From assembly GCF_000739935.1 (NCBI RefSeq), contig NZ_BBJU01000004.1, positions 62,001 through 126,000 of the forward strand: DNA of 64,000 bases, in the 5' to 3' direction. The stretch comes from Agrobacterium rubi TR3 = NBRC 13261. GTDB lineage: Bacteria > Pseudomonadota > Alphaproteobacteria > Rhizobiales > Rhizobiaceae. Within the stretch, counting starts at the first letter, position 1, and each line of letters opens with the position of its first letter. This document shows positions 37,838 through 47,167 of the stretch, one piece after another. Under the pieces are notes generated by a model. The model did no database searches. It saw nothing but the letters and a program-made list of their open reading frames with translations, and had not been told where the DNA came from. The translations under genes and the position numbers were made by a program.

Positions 37838-40800
37838 GTGCTCGGACGCATATTGGTTTTTCTGGGCGGACTTCTGGTCGTAGCGCTGTTTGCAGCGCTG
37901 CTCATTCCCTATTTCATCGACTGGACCGATTTTCGACGTAACTTCGAAGATCAGGCAAGCCGTATCATCGGCAAGAAAGTCGTCGTGCATGGCCGCGTCG
38001 AAGCGCGGCTTCTGCCGTTCCCGTCCGTGACGCTGCATGACGTGCGCGCTGGTACGGATGCCGATGGATCACCGCAAATTCAAGTCGCCCGCTTCTCCAT
38101 GGATGCGGAACTTGCGCCTTTTCTATCAGGCGAGGCCCGTATCTTCGATATGCGCATCGAAGAGCCGAAGGCAAAGATCCGGCTGTTGAAAGATGGAACG
38201 CTGGACTGGACGCGCGGAAGCCGCGCCGTCATTCCAGCAAAGACCGTCGTACTGGAAAATGTCAGCATCGAAGGCGGGCAGATCGAGTTCATCGATGAAC
38301 AATCCGGTCGCAACCGGACCGTTACGGGTCTGACCGCCGATATGTCGGCAAAGTCGCTTGCCGGTCCCTGGCGGGCGGATGGCCGCGCGGCGGTCGATGG
38401 TCACGCGGGGTCGTTTTCTCTTTCCAGCGGTGAGCCGGAAGCCAATGCAGGGCGCATGGGCCTTCGTCTTCGCATGCTGCCAGATGAACATCCGGTCGAG
38501 ATCGATCTGGATGGCGCGATTGCAGCGACCGAAGGACGACCTGTCTATAGCGGTTCCTTCGCCTTCAACTTCCGCCAGGACGACAAGCAGAAGCAGCAGG
38601 CCAGCCAATCCCTGTTTACCGCGCCGCGCACCCGGGGCAGCTTCGAGCTGACCAATGGACGCTTGCGTGTACCGAGCTACCGCATGGAATTGGGCGGGGC
38701 GGAAAATCCCTATATCGTGACGGGAGAGGCCACGCTCGATACGGGAACGGCGCCAGAGTTTCTGTTGACGGCCGATGGCCAGCAGATCGATTTCAACCGT
38801 TTTGCGCCAGCCCCTGCCCAGACGGGCAAAACATCCCGCGTCCCAACGGTGTCCCTTCGCCAGCGCATCGAAGCCTTCGCCAGCCTCATTGCCCGTATTC
38901 CCGTGCCGCAGGTTCCCGGTAAAGCCAGCATCCGGCTTCCCGCTCTGGTGTCTGACGACACCACCATCCGCGATATCCGTCTCGATGTGCGGCCGAACGG
39001 TGCTGGATGGCAGGTGGAAAATGCGGTGGCAGTGCTGCCCGGACGGACGCAACTGGAAGCCAAGGGGTCTTTGACGCTGACCAATGGCCCGGCGTTCAAC
39101 GGCGATCTGCTGGTCGCCTCCAACCAGCCGTCCGGCCTTGCCAACTGGCTGTCCGGCACCGTCGATCCGGCAATACGGCAACTGAACGCCGCCGGGTTCT
39201 CCTCCACGGTATCGTTGACGACGCAGGCGCAGCGTTTCGATAATCTGGAACTGGCGATCGGGCAGGCGTCCTTGCGGGGTCGTCTGGTACGCCAGGCGGA
39301 AGCCAAGGGCGCCAGTATCGATATCGAGCTGTCCGGTGACGAGATCGATCTGGACGCCCTGAAAGCGCTGGGCGGACTGGCGCTTGGTGATCAGGTTGGC
39401 AGCTCGGTTCTCGATCATCGCATCGCCGCCAAGTTCAAGGCAGATCGTTTCAACATGGCCGGTGTCACCGCCAACCGGGTGGAAACCGCCTTTACGCTGA
39501 CGGATGGTGTTCTTGCTCTCGATAGCATGACGGCGGGCGATATTGCCGGGGCAGAGGTGCGGGCCAAGGGGCAGGTCAAGGGCCTGTTCTCGGACTTTGT
39601 CGGCAAGGGCACCGTCAATCTTCATGCCGCAGACATGCAGCCGGTCTTTAATTTGCTGCGTCAGAAACTGCCGCATCACCCGCTGGTCGACCGGCTGGTC
39701 GCGAGCGCGCCCTGGTATGCCAATTCCGATATTGCCGTTGATCTCTCGGTTGATAGCAGCAATGGCGGGGCGAATGCGGCCATCTCCGGCACCATCAACG
39801 GCAGCCGTGTTTCAGCCGTTGCAAAGCTTCCCGATGTGTTGTCCAACACGGAAGACAAGGCACTAACGCTGGAGGCCGTTCTCAAGAACCAGTCTACGGC
39901 GATCCTGTTCGGCCAGGCCGGGCTTGATCCGTTGCCCTTCGATGCTGATGGCGAAGGATTGCTGTCGCTCAAGCTCAATGGCACGCTGGGTTCGCCGGTG
40001 CAGACGGACTTCCGCTTTTCCACCGAACGCACCCATTTTTCCGCCAATGGCAGCTTTTCGCTGGCGGCGGCGAGTTTTGGGCAGGGCACGGCGGATGTCT
40101 CGCTGGAAAGTGCCGACATCGAGCCCTATCTTATCATGAATGCTGTCGGGTTGCCGCAACTGGGTGGCGGCATGTCTGCCAAGGGCACGGCATCTCTCAC
40201 CGTAGACAAGGAAAAGGCCACGCTGGCCAACCTAGCCGGGCAGGCGGGCGGAAATCCCGTGTCCGGCACGCTGTCTGCATTGCTTGCCCAACCGCATAAG
40301 ATCACGGGCGATCTCTCCGTCAAGACGGTCGAGCTGGCCTGGCTGGGGGATACGATCTACGGCCCTGTGATCGATCCCGAATCCGGCGCTCTCAGCGCCA
40401 AGCCGGTGTCTCTTCCAGCATTTCCCAAGCTCGAAGCATCACTTGCGGTCAAAGCTGCCAATTTCGAAACCGGTGCTTACGGCACGGTCACGGGCACGAC
40501 ATTTACGCTAAACCAGTCAAACGGCATGCTGTCTCTGGACAATATGAGCGGTGACTGGATGGGCGGCAAGGTTTCCGGTCGCCTCTCGATGTCGACAGGT
40601 GAGGGTGCTGGTATCTTCCGCACCAAGATCGCAGTGTCTGGCGTCAATCCTGACACCGTCATGTGGAAGAGCGGGCAGACGCCTGTCGCCAGCGGCCGCT
40701 TTGCTATGGATCTGACGGCTGAGGCGACCGGCAAGAGCGTCAGCGAACTGCTGTCGTCGGCAGGCGGCTCCGGGGAAATCCGCACGGGCGGTCTTGTGCT

Positions 40801-41503
40801 GCGCGGGCTGAACCAGGCCGCGTTCCAGCCTTGGCTTCAGGCGGCGAACGGACTTCAAGGCACGATCGATGCGGCCAAGGTTCGCCCGCTTGTGGACGCC
40901 CATCTGTGGCAGGGTGACATCCAGCTTGGTGAAGTGGCCATGCCATTCACCGTGAGCGATGGCAGTCTGCGCATGCAGAATGTGATAGCAAAGACGCCGC
41001 AATTGGCTTTGGATGGGAATCTCATTCTGGATCTCGCAAACACGACGCTGACCGGCGGCATCGACCTTGTGTTTAACGCAGGCACCGAAGAGCTAGCAGG
41101 TGCGACACCATCCGTTCGCCTCAACTATACCGGCCCATTTGCGCAACCGGCCCTCACCACCGATGTGTCGGGTCTGACGGGATATCTGTCGCTGCGCGCC
41201 TTTGAGCGAGAACGGCGTAGGGTCGAAGCCTTGCAGGCCAGCATCATGGAAAAGCAACGTTTGCGCCGCGAAGTCGCGCTCTTCCGGTTCACGGCAGCAG
41301 AACGTCAAGCCGAAAAAGACCGCGCTGCCGCCGCAGAGCAGGCCCGCAAACAGGAAGAAGAGCGCTTGCGCAATCTCGCCCAAGAGCGCCTTCAAGCCGA
41401 AAAAGCCGAGCAAGACAGATTGCAGCGCCAGCAAGATGCGCAACCCAAGCCGCAGCCTGGCCCCGTGCTGACGGTACCGCCGACGGAAGAGAATATCCGC
41501 TAG
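37838..41503 (+). CDS. AsmA family protein, giant inner-membrane-anchored
   Basis: 1221 residues from GTG 37838 (AAGGGAG upstream). An N-terminal membrane helix (LVFLGGLLVVALFAALLIPYF, written in part) is followed by AsmA-type sequence FEDQASRIIGKKVVVHGRVE and LPFPSVTLHDVRAG. A long periplasmic beta-rich body follows, then a charged Glu/Arg/Gln coiled coil from about 1115 (RERRRVEALQASIMEKQRL) to the end. AsmA-like proteins are thought to carry phospholipids between membranes. The coiled-coil tail is an unusual addition. Confidence 0.85.
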   Translation: MLGRILVFLGGLLVVALFAALLIPYFIDWTDFRRNFEDQASRIIGKKVVVHGRVEARLLPFPSVTLHDVRAGTDADGSPQIQVARFSMDAELAPFLSGEARIFDMRIEEPKAKIRLLKDGTLDWTRGSRAVIPAKTVVLENVSIEGGQIEFIDEQSGRNRTVTGLTADMSAKSLAGPWRADGRAAVDGHAGSFSLSSGEPEANAGRMGLRLRMLPDEHPVEIDLDGAIAATEGRPVYSGSFAFNFRQDDKQKQQASQSLFTAPRTRGSFELTNGRLRVPSYRMELGGAENPYIVTGEATLDTGTAPEFLLTADGQQIDFNRFAPAPAQTGKTSRVPTVSLRQRIEAFASLIARIPVPQVPGKASIRLPALVSDDTTIRDIRLDVRPNGAGWQVENAVAVLPGRTQLEAKGSLTLTNGPAFNGDLLVASNQPSGLANWLSGTVDPAIRQLNAAGFSSTVSLTTQAQRFDNLELAIGQASLRGRLVRQAEAKGASIDIELSGDEIDLDALKALGGLALGDQVGSSVLDHRIAAKFKADRFNMAGVTANRVETAFTLTDGVLALDSMTAGDIAGAEVRAKGQVKGLFSDFVGKGTVNLHAADMQPVFNLLRQKLPHHPLVDRLVASAPWYANSDIAVDLSVDSSNGGANAAISGTINGSRVSAVAKLPDVLSNTEDKALTLEAVLKNQSTAILFGQAGLDPLPFDADGEGLLSLKLNGTLGSPVQTDFRFSTERTHFSANGSFSLAAASFGQGTADVSLESADIEPYLIMNAVGLPQLGGGMSAKGTASLTVDKEKATLANLAGQAGGNPVSGTLSALLAQPHKITGDLSVKTVELAWLGDTIYGPVIDPESGALSAKPVSLPAFPKLEASLAVKAANFETGAYGTVTGTTFTLNQSNGMLSLDNMSGDWMGGKVSGRLSMSTGEGAGIFRTKIAVSGVNPDTVMWKSGQTPVASGRFAMDLTAEATGKSVSELLSSAGGSGEIRTGGLVLRGLNQAAFQPWLQAANGLQGTIDAAKVRPLVDAHLWQGDIQLGEVAMPFTVSDGSLRMQNVIAKTPQLALDGNLILDLANTTLTGGIDLVFNAGTEELAGATPSVRLNYTGPFAQPALTTDVSGLTGYLSLRAFERERRRVEALQASIMEKQRLRREVALFRFTAAERQAEKDRAAAAEQARKQEEERLRNLAQERLQAEKAEQDRLQRQQDAQPKPQPGPVLTVPPTEENIR

Positions 41504-41577
41504 GTATTTTTGAGAACAAAGTGCACGGGGTGAGTGGCATAAAGTCACTCATCCAGCGCCTTTGTGTGGTTCGTTGG

Positions 41578-41733
41578 TCAGTTTTTCAGTCTCGACATCA
41601 GGAACTGAATGGCCAGCCTGTAGGCCTCGCGTGCCTGCACTGTCTCTGGCTTGAGAAAGAAATCGTGAGACGCGCCTTCAAATACAGTCATTGTGGCGGT
41701 GCCGCCAGCCTTCTTTATTGCTTCCGCAAAATG
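41578..41733 (-). pseudogene. Remnant of an alpha/beta-hydrolase gene (C-terminal end only)
   Basis: Minus-strand frame of 51 codons that ends at a normal stop (41578-41580) but begins directly after an in-frame TGA (41734-41736), with no start signals. It reads HFAEAIKKAGG, then MTVFEGASHDFF and EAYRLAIQFLMSRL. This is the typical C terminus of esterase/dienelactone-type hydrolases, with the catalytic-triad histidine in GASHDFF. The rest of the gene is missing, so it is a deletion or rearrangement scar. Confidence 0.65.
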
Positions 41734-41763
41734 TCACGACTTTCGTGGCAGATAACGTTCCAC

Positions 41764-42072
41764 TTATGATTGGCTCTTCAACCAATTCAGCACATAGACA
41801 CGCAAAGAGGAAGACAGGTTGCTGCCGTCGGGGCGGTTGTCGTCGATTTCGGCGAGAAGGGCGGCGAAGCTCATTTTTCGTTTTTCGGCAATGGTGCGAA
41901 GCTCATCCCAAAACGCGTCTTCGAGGGAGATGCTGGTCCGGTGCCCATGGAGCGTTGTGGAGTGCTTGCGGATCAAATTTGTGTCTTTCCAAACTGATTC
42001 AACGCGCTGCCGGCCGGATTCATGTAATGCGCGTAAGCTTATGATTTTGAATTTCTTTAAACATGCTGGCAT
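41764..42072 (-). CDS. Ribbon-helix-helix domain protein
   Basis: Small DNA-binding-type protein. The conserved part is IRKHSTTLHGHRTSISLED, then FWDELRTIAEKRKMSFAALLAEID and NLSSSLRVYVLNWLK, matching the ribbon-helix-helix family common in alphaproteobacteria. An ATG at 42072 gives 102 residues but has a poor ribosome binding site. A TTG at 41976, preceded by GGAAAG, gives 70 residues starting at the conserved domain, and I think it more likely. Target DNA unknown. Lies beside a hydrolase remnant. Confidence 0.75.
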   Translation of the reverse strand: MPACLKKFKIISLRALHESGRQRVESVWKDTNLIRKHSTTLHGHRTSISLEDAFWDELRTIAEKRKMSFAALLAEIDDNRPDGSNLSSSLRVYVLNWLKSQS

Positions 42073-42256
42073 CTCTTAACGCCGCTTGTCGCGGGTAAGT
42101 TCCGCCCGCGCAAAATCTCTTGATCGGAGCGATTGGCCCCTTGTGCGGCTGGTTTCAGAGCACACTTGCCCGAGCTCGCGGCTCTGCCTTGATCGCGATA
42201 ACGGGCCTGGAGGTTACCACAGATAACGACCTGTCCCTTAGACAATCGCGTTCAGA
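42073..42256. other. Intergenic region downstream of the Do protease gene
   Basis: About 184 bases with no supported gene. Short minus-strand frames here lack starts and conservation. No clear terminator for the protease gene is seen. Confidence 0.45.
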
Positions 42257-43804
42257 CTATTCCAGGGGAACGGCGACGAAGCGCAGGTTGCCCTTGGCGT
42301 CTGCAACCATCATATGGGCGTTCTTGCGGCCGGCAGATTTCAGTCCGTTGACGCGCACGAGAACGTCACCTGGGACCTCCATGAAGTCCTGGCCGACCTC
42401 GACGATCACGTCGCCTTCCTTGATGCCCTTTTGCTCTGCGACAGAGCCGGGCTCGATGCTTGAAACCAAGACACCCTCGACGCTGTCGGCAATGCCTTTT
42501 TCGGTGCGCAACTCAGCTGTCAACGCGACCAGATTCATTCCCAGAACGGTCTGAGCAGCTTCGCGCTGGTCCGGTGCCTGCGGGTCCTGTTCGGTGCCGC
42601 CATTTTCGTTCGGCTCGACCATTTCGCCGCCTTCACCATCCTCAGGCATCGTCTCTTCGCTGCCTGCGCCCGGCTGCTGTTGTTCAGCACTATCCTGCAA
42701 CTGGCCGAGTTTGACCTTCACGGTCTGCTCCTTGCCATCACGAAGGACGACGACATCGACTTCCTTGCCCACAGGGCTTTCAGCCACGACACGCGGCAGA
42801 TCGCGCATTTCCTGAATGGGCTTTCCGTCGAAGGTCAACACGACATCACCCGACTGGATCGGTCCGTTCTCGACCGGGCCACCTTTCACGACGCCCGAGA
42901 TCAGCGCGCCGCGCGTGCGATCCATGCCAAGGCTTGCGGCGATATCGTCGGTGACAGGCTGCACGCGAACGCCGAGCCACCCGCGGCGGGTCTCGCCGAA
43001 CTCGATCAGTTGCTGCACGATGTTTTGCGCAAGTTCGGTCGGCACGGAAAAGCCGATGCCGATGGAGCCGCCGCTGGGCGAAATGATCGCGGTGTTGATG
43101 CCGATGACCTCGCCCTTCATGTTGAATAGCGGGCCGCCGGAATTGCCCTTGTTGATCGCCGCATCCGTCTGAATGAAGTTGTCGTAGGGGCCGGCATTGA
43201 TGTTGCGCCCACGTGCAGACACGACACCCACTGTCAGCGAGCCACCAAGCCCGAACGGATTACCGATGGCCATCACCCAGTCACCGATGCGCATGGCGCG
43301 GGAATCGCCGAACTTCACGGCTTTCAGCGGCGCTTTCGGCTCCACTTTCAGCACGGAAAGATCGGTTTTGGTATCGGTGCCGACCAGCTTGGCCTTCAGC
43401 TTGTTGCCGTTAGGGAAAATCACTTCGATATCGTCGGCACCTTCGATGACGTGGTTGTTCGTCACCACGTAACCGGCGGGGTCTATGACGAAGCCGGAAC
43501 CGAGCGAACTGACCTTGCCGCCGCCTTCGGAATCCTGATTGTCGAAGTAATCCTTGAAGAATTCCTGGAAGGGCGAGCCATCAGGAATGCGGGGAGGGGT
43601 TGGGCCTTTGCCTTCCGCCTTGACACTCTGCGAGGTGGAGATGTTGACCACCGCATCCAGCAGCGGTGCGGCCAGATCGGCGACCGATGCCGGGCCGACG
43701 CTTTGTGCTCTGGCACTTGCCGGAACAAGCCCGCCTGCGACGATGGCAAGTCCTGCCATGGCGGCGATGCTGCTGCGGAAAGGCGAAAGAGTAGAAACGG
43801 GCAT
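42257..43804 (-). CDS. degP: Do/DegP family periplasmic serine protease
   Basis: 515 residues from ATG 43804 (GAGGA upstream). Signal peptide about 1-33. Trypsin-like domain with H118 (VVTNNHVIEGAD), D148 (TKTDLSVLKV) and S222 (NKGNSGGPLF), then two PDZ domains (RRGWLGVRVQPV onward, and LVSSIEPGSVAEQKGIKEGD). An acidic Glu/Gln/Pro stretch separates the PDZ domains. It degrades or refolds damaged envelope proteins. It lies downstream of hflKC, as in related genomes, but with a cupin gene between. DegQ/MucD-type naming is equally possible. Confidence 0.92.
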   Translation of the reverse strand: MPVSTLSPFRSSIAAMAGLAIVAGGLVPASARAQSVGPASVADLAAPLLDAVVNISTSQSVKAEGKGPTPPRIPDGSPFQEFFKDYFDNQDSEGGGKVSSLGSGFVIDPAGYVVTNNHVIEGADDIEVIFPNGNKLKAKLVGTDTKTDLSVLKVEPKAPLKAVKFGDSRAMRIGDWVMAIGNPFGLGGSLTVGVVSARGRNINAGPYDNFIQTDAAINKGNSGGPLFNMKGEVIGINTAIISPSGGSIGIGFSVPTELAQNIVQQLIEFGETRRGWLGVRVQPVTDDIAASLGMDRTRGALISGVVKGGPVENGPIQSGDVVLTFDGKPIQEMRDLPRVVAESPVGKEVDVVVLRDGKEQTVKVKLGQLQDSAEQQQPGAGSEETMPEDGEGGEMVEPNENGGTEQDPQAPDQREAAQTVLGMNLVALTAELRTEKGIADSVEGVLVSSIEPGSVAEQKGIKEGDVIVEVGQDFMEVPGDVLVRVNGLKSAGRKNAHMMVADAKGNLRFVAVPLE

Positions 43805-43969
43805 ACGGCGTCCTCGCGTCTTGCAAAACATGGCGTTCTGTAAACTAGCCAAGCATAAGGCGGAATGATGAAGTGTAAAAATACCTTTTCGTGAATGACG
43901 CATAAATCCACTCATCATCCACGATAATCGAAGCCGTACAGCAAAGATGCCGCGGCGCAAGCACTTCGC

Positions 43970-44332
43970 TCAATCAACGACAAACAGCTTGGCGCCGACC
44001 GAGGTGGACGAGCGATGCGGCTCTGCGTTATCTGCGACCTGATAGCTCATGCCGGCTTTGAGCAGAAAGTTGCGACCATCTTCGAGTTCTGTGCTCAGCT
44101 CACCTTCTAGGCACAGCAGGATGTGACCCTTGGTACACCAGTGGTCGGCAAGATAGCCAGGCGTGTATTGCACCATGCGAACACGGATACTGCCGAAGTG
44201 CTGGGTGCGCCAGGTGGCGGTCCCGGTTTCACCGGCATGTTGGGTGGGCTCGATCAGCGACCAATCGGTTGTGCCGAATGGAATTTCGGTAATGTTCAAC
44301 GCAGTCTCCGCAGTTTGAGAAATCGATCTCAT
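43970..44332 (-). CDS. Small cupin-fold protein
   Basis: 120 residues. One cupin barrel: VRMVQYTPGYLADHWCTKGHILLCLEGEL is the first conserved motif (cited here in short form: ADHWCTKGH with His ligands, then LEGEL), followed by LLKAGMSYQVADNAEPHRS. It fits the so-called DHCW-motif cupins. Metal binding is likely; the reaction is unknown. It sits between hflC and the Do protease gene, behind hflC's terminator, so it has its own promoter. The start at ATG 44332 lacks a clear ribosome binding site. Confidence 0.75.
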   Translation of the reverse strand: MRSISQTAETALNITEIPFGTTDWSLIEPTQHAGETGTATWRTQHFGSIRVRMVQYTPGYLADHWCTKGHILLCLEGELSTELEDGRNFLLKAGMSYQVADNAEPHRSSTSVGAKLFVVD

Positions 44333-44370
44333 ATGCAGGACTGAGCTGCTGGTTTGCCAGTGCTAAATAG

Positions 44371-44400
44371 AAAAGGGCCGATGTTTCCACCGGCCCTTTT
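44371..44400 (-). terminator. Intrinsic terminator after hflC
   Basis: 10-bp stem AAAAGGGCCG (44371-44380) with CGGCCCTTTT (44391-44400) and a 10-nt loop. On the minus strand it ends in TTTT, 16 bases after the hflC stop. Confidence 0.8.
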
Positions 44401-44415
44401 ATTGTCTTATGGCAT

Positions 44416-45345
44416 TCAGTTTGCCGGTGCAGCCGCTGGGGCTGCTGGCGGCGTGGGCCGTGGGGATGCGCCGTTGATATCGTTGAAATAACGGAAGAAC
44501 GGCGAGTCCGGAGACAGGACTAGCGTTGTGCCCGTGCCGGTCAACGCTGTCGTATAAGCGCCCATCGAGCGGTAGAACTCGAAGAAGCTCGGGTCGCGCT
44601 GGAAGGCTTCACCAAAGATGCGGTTACGCTCGGCATCGCCTTCACCGCGCAGCACTTCCGACTGGCGACGCGCGTCGGATTCGAGCTCGACGACCTGGCG
44701 GTCGGCAATAGCGCGACGACGCTGTGCTTCTTCGTTACCACGGGCACGGATCAATTCCGCTTCCGCCAAACGCTCGGAGCGCATGCGCTTGAACGTGTCG
44801 AGCGAAACATCCTGGCTCAAATCGGTCCGGCGGATGCGCACGTCGACGATGCTCAGACCCAGCGCTTCCGCATCCGGGCGCAAATCATCGCGCACTTCCT
44901 GCATCATGGATGCACGTGCGTCCGACAGAGCGGACTCGAAGCCACGCAGACCGTAGACACGACGAAGCGAAGAGTTGAAGCGCGTGCGCAGGCGATCTTC
45001 AGCGACCTGCTGGACACCACTCGCAGCCGCGAGGAAGCGACGTGCGTCGGTTATGCGATAGACGAGGAAAGCGTCCACTTCGTAGAACTTACCACCGGAC
45101 ACCTGGGCTCGAATATTTTCGTAATCGAGACGACGTGCACGGTTTTCGACATATTGCACCCGATCAAACTGCATGAACGCGAATGGCATCTTGAAGTAGA
45201 CGCCCGGATCGCTCTTGACGTCGTGGATCTGGTTGAACCGCAGAACGACGGCCTGCTGACGCGGCGTGACGATATACATCGAGCTGTAAAGGAAGAACAG
45301 AACGATAGCGAGGCCGACGAGAAGGGCTGTGAGACGATTGGTCAT
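44416..45345 (-). CDS. hflC: Protease modulator HflC
   Basis: 309-residue SPFH/prohibitin protein. N-terminal membrane helix (LLVGLAIVLFFLYSSMYIV) with the rest periplasmic, including VTPRQQAVVLRFNQI and VYFKMPFAFMQFDRVQY. Forms the HflKC complex that surrounds FtsH and modulates membrane protein degradation. It starts one base after the hflK stop. C-terminal Pro/Ala tail. A terminator follows. Confidence 0.94.
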   Translation of the reverse strand: MTNRLTALLVGLAIVLFFLYSSMYIVTPRQQAVVLRFNQIHDVKSDPGVYFKMPFAFMQFDRVQYVENRARRLDYENIRAQVSGGKFYEVDAFLVYRITDARRFLAAASGVQQVAEDRLRTRFNSSLRRVYGLRGFESALSDARASMMQEVRDDLRPDAEALGLSIVDVRIRRTDLSQDVSLDTFKRMRSERLAEAELIRARGNEEAQRRRAIADRQVVELESDARRQSEVLRGEGDAERNRIFGEAFQRDPSFFEFYRSMGAYTTALTGTGTTLVLSPDSPFFRYFNDINGASPRPTPPAAPAAAPAN

Positions 45346-45346
45346 A

Positions 45347-46492
45347 TCAGTTGCCTCCCCGTGGTGCGACAGTCGGATTGTTGCGCATGATCTCGTTGAG
45401 AGGCAGATACGGCATCACGCCCTGCTTTTCGTCGATGATGACCTTGTTGGACCCTTTCAGGACCTGCTCCATGGTTTCGATGAACATGCGTTGACGGGTC
45501 ACTTCCGGGGCACTGCTGTATTGGTCGTAGATGGAGATGAAGCGCTGTGCTTCACCGCTTGCCTCGTTGACGACGCGGCTCTTGTAACCATTCGCCTCTT
45601 CAACGATCTGCGCGGCCTGACCACGTGCTGCACCAAGCTTCTGGTTGGCATACTGGTTGGCTTCTGAGACGAAGCGATCTTCGTCCTGTTCGGCACGCTG
45701 AACTTCGTCGAACGCATCGGCCACTTCGCGCGGCGGGGCTGCATCTTCGATGGAAACGGCATTGACGGCGACACCGGCGCCATATCCGTCCATCGTGCTC
45801 TGGATGATTGTCTGAACTTCCATGGCAATCTGCTGGCGATTGTCGCGGAAAATATCTTGGGCCGGACGACGACCGACGATCTCGCGCATTGCGCTTTCGG
45901 CAACCTGCTGCAATGTCTCGCTCGGTGCTTCGACGTTGAACAGGAACGACTTCGGATCGGTTATCGTATAGAGAACGGAGAACTGCACGTTGACGATGTT
46001 CTGGTCGCCCGTCAGCATAACGCCCGTGGCGGCAGAACTCGTTGTGCTGGCGTTCGACCGGACGCCGATGTTCAGCTGTTGCTGACTGATCTTGACGATT
46101 TCAACGGATTCGACCGGCCACAGCATGACATGCAGGCCTTCTGTCGATACCGCATCCTTGGGCTTGCCAAAGCGTGTTTCCACGCCCAGTTCGTCCGGAC
46201 GAACGGTGTAGACGGACTGGATACCGACAAAAGCGAGAATGACGAGAGCGAGGATGGCAACCACGCCACCGTTGATTCCACCCGGAAGCAAGTTCTTGAA
46301 ACGGTCCTGGCTGCGACGGATGATCTCTTCGATATCCGGTGGGCCACCATTGCCGCCGCCTCCACCGCCTCCGCCACGCGGACGGTTTGGTCCCTGACCC
46401 CAAGGTCCCCCCTGGTTGTTTCCTCCACCGCCACCGCTATTACCGCCGCCGCCCCAAGGGCCGCCGCCGCCATTCTGATTGCTCCAGGGCAT
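45347..46492 (-). CDS. hflK: Protease modulator HflK
   Basis: 381-residue partner of HflC. A Gly/Asn/Pro-rich cytoplasmic N terminus (about 1-50) is followed by PPDIEEIIRRSQDRFKNLLPGG, a membrane helix (about 74-94), and the SPFH domain, including YTVRPDELGVETRFGKP. The stretch VSIEDAAPPREVADAFDEVQ is typical. First gene of hflKC. In related genomes it follows folA, as here, with a 147-base gap that should hold its promoter. Confidence 0.94.
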   Translation of the reverse strand: MPWSNQNGGGGPWGGGGNSGGGGGNNQGGPWGQGPNRPRGGGGGGGGNGGPPDIEEIIRRSQDRFKNLLPGGINGGVVAILALVILAFVGIQSVYTVRPDELGVETRFGKPKDAVSTEGLHVMLWPVESVEIVKISQQQLNIGVRSNASTTSSAATGVMLTGDQNIVNVQFSVLYTITDPKSFLFNVEAPSETLQQVAESAMREIVGRRPAQDIFRDNRQQIAMEVQTIIQSTMDGYGAGVAVNAVSIEDAAPPREVADAFDEVQRAEQDEDRFVSEANQYANQKLGAARGQAAQIVEEANGYKSRVVNEASGEAQRFISIYDQYSSAPEVTRQRMFIETMEQVLKGSNKVIIDEKQGVMPYLPLNEIMRNNPTVAPRGGN

Positions 46493-46639
46493 TCATACCT
46501 CTTATGCTAAAAAAACTCTCCCGCTCCCTCTTGATCATGCTCGCGCATATCAGGCGGGACTGTGGTCTCAGTTATAAGTAGGAGAGCGGTGCGTTTCAAC
46601 GCAGAGGCGGTAACTTAATACCCAATCACGGTAAATAGT

Positions 46640-47167
46640 TCACTGATCGCCGTGATGTCGACGGTAAGTTGCAAATCTGACCGCGTAATTGTCCTTTTCC
46701 CCCGCTGGCAAAGGCGTTTCCTCGGTTTTCAGAAAGACCGTCGGATCGATGTCCGGGAAAAAAGTATCGCCGTCCAGTGACACCTCGACATGGGTGACGG
46801 AAAGTTGATCGGCAAAGGGCATGGCCTGGCGGTAAATCTCGCCGCCGCCAGCCACAAAAATCTCGTCCATGCCAAGGGCGCGGGCCTTCTCTCGGGCAAG
46901 CGAGATCGCATCCTCCAGCGACGAAACCACATCGACGCCATCGGGGCGATAATCCGGGTTGCGGCTGATGATGATGTGCGGACGACCGGGCAGGGGACGC
47001 TCACCCACCGACAGAAACGTCTTGCGCCCCATGATCATCGGCTTGCCCATGGTCAGCGCCTTGAAGCGCTTCAGGTCCGACGATAGTTTCCAAGGCATGT
47101 CGAGATCGCGGCCGATGACGCCGTTTTCCGCAACGGCGGCGATAAGGGTGATGCGCGGCTGCGTCAT
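46640..47167 (-). CDS. folA: Dihydrofolate reductase
   Basis: 175 residues. Reduces dihydrofolate to tetrahydrofolate with NADPH; trimethoprim target. [21 protein letters not shown] at the N terminus, active-site acid D31 in [11 protein letters not shown], and NADPH-binding [11 protein letters not shown] and [12 protein letters not shown]. Its start overlaps the thyA stop by four bases, so the two enzymes, consecutive steps of one cycle, are translationally coupled. Confidence 0.95.
   Translation of the reverse strand: MTQPRITLIAAVAENGVIGRDLDMPWKLSSDLKRFKALTMGKPMIMGRKTFLSVGERPLPGRPHIIISRNPDYRPDGVDVVSSLEDAISLAREKARALGMDEIFVAGGGEIYRQAMPFADQLSVTHVEVSLDGDTFFPDIDPTVFLKTEETPLPAGEKDNYAVRFATYRRHHGDQ

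Noticed and set aside
42057-42245. 62-codon minus-strand frame beside the ribbon-helix-helix gene
   Set aside because: TTG start, no ribosome binding site and no family; overlaps the longer start of the neighbouring gene.
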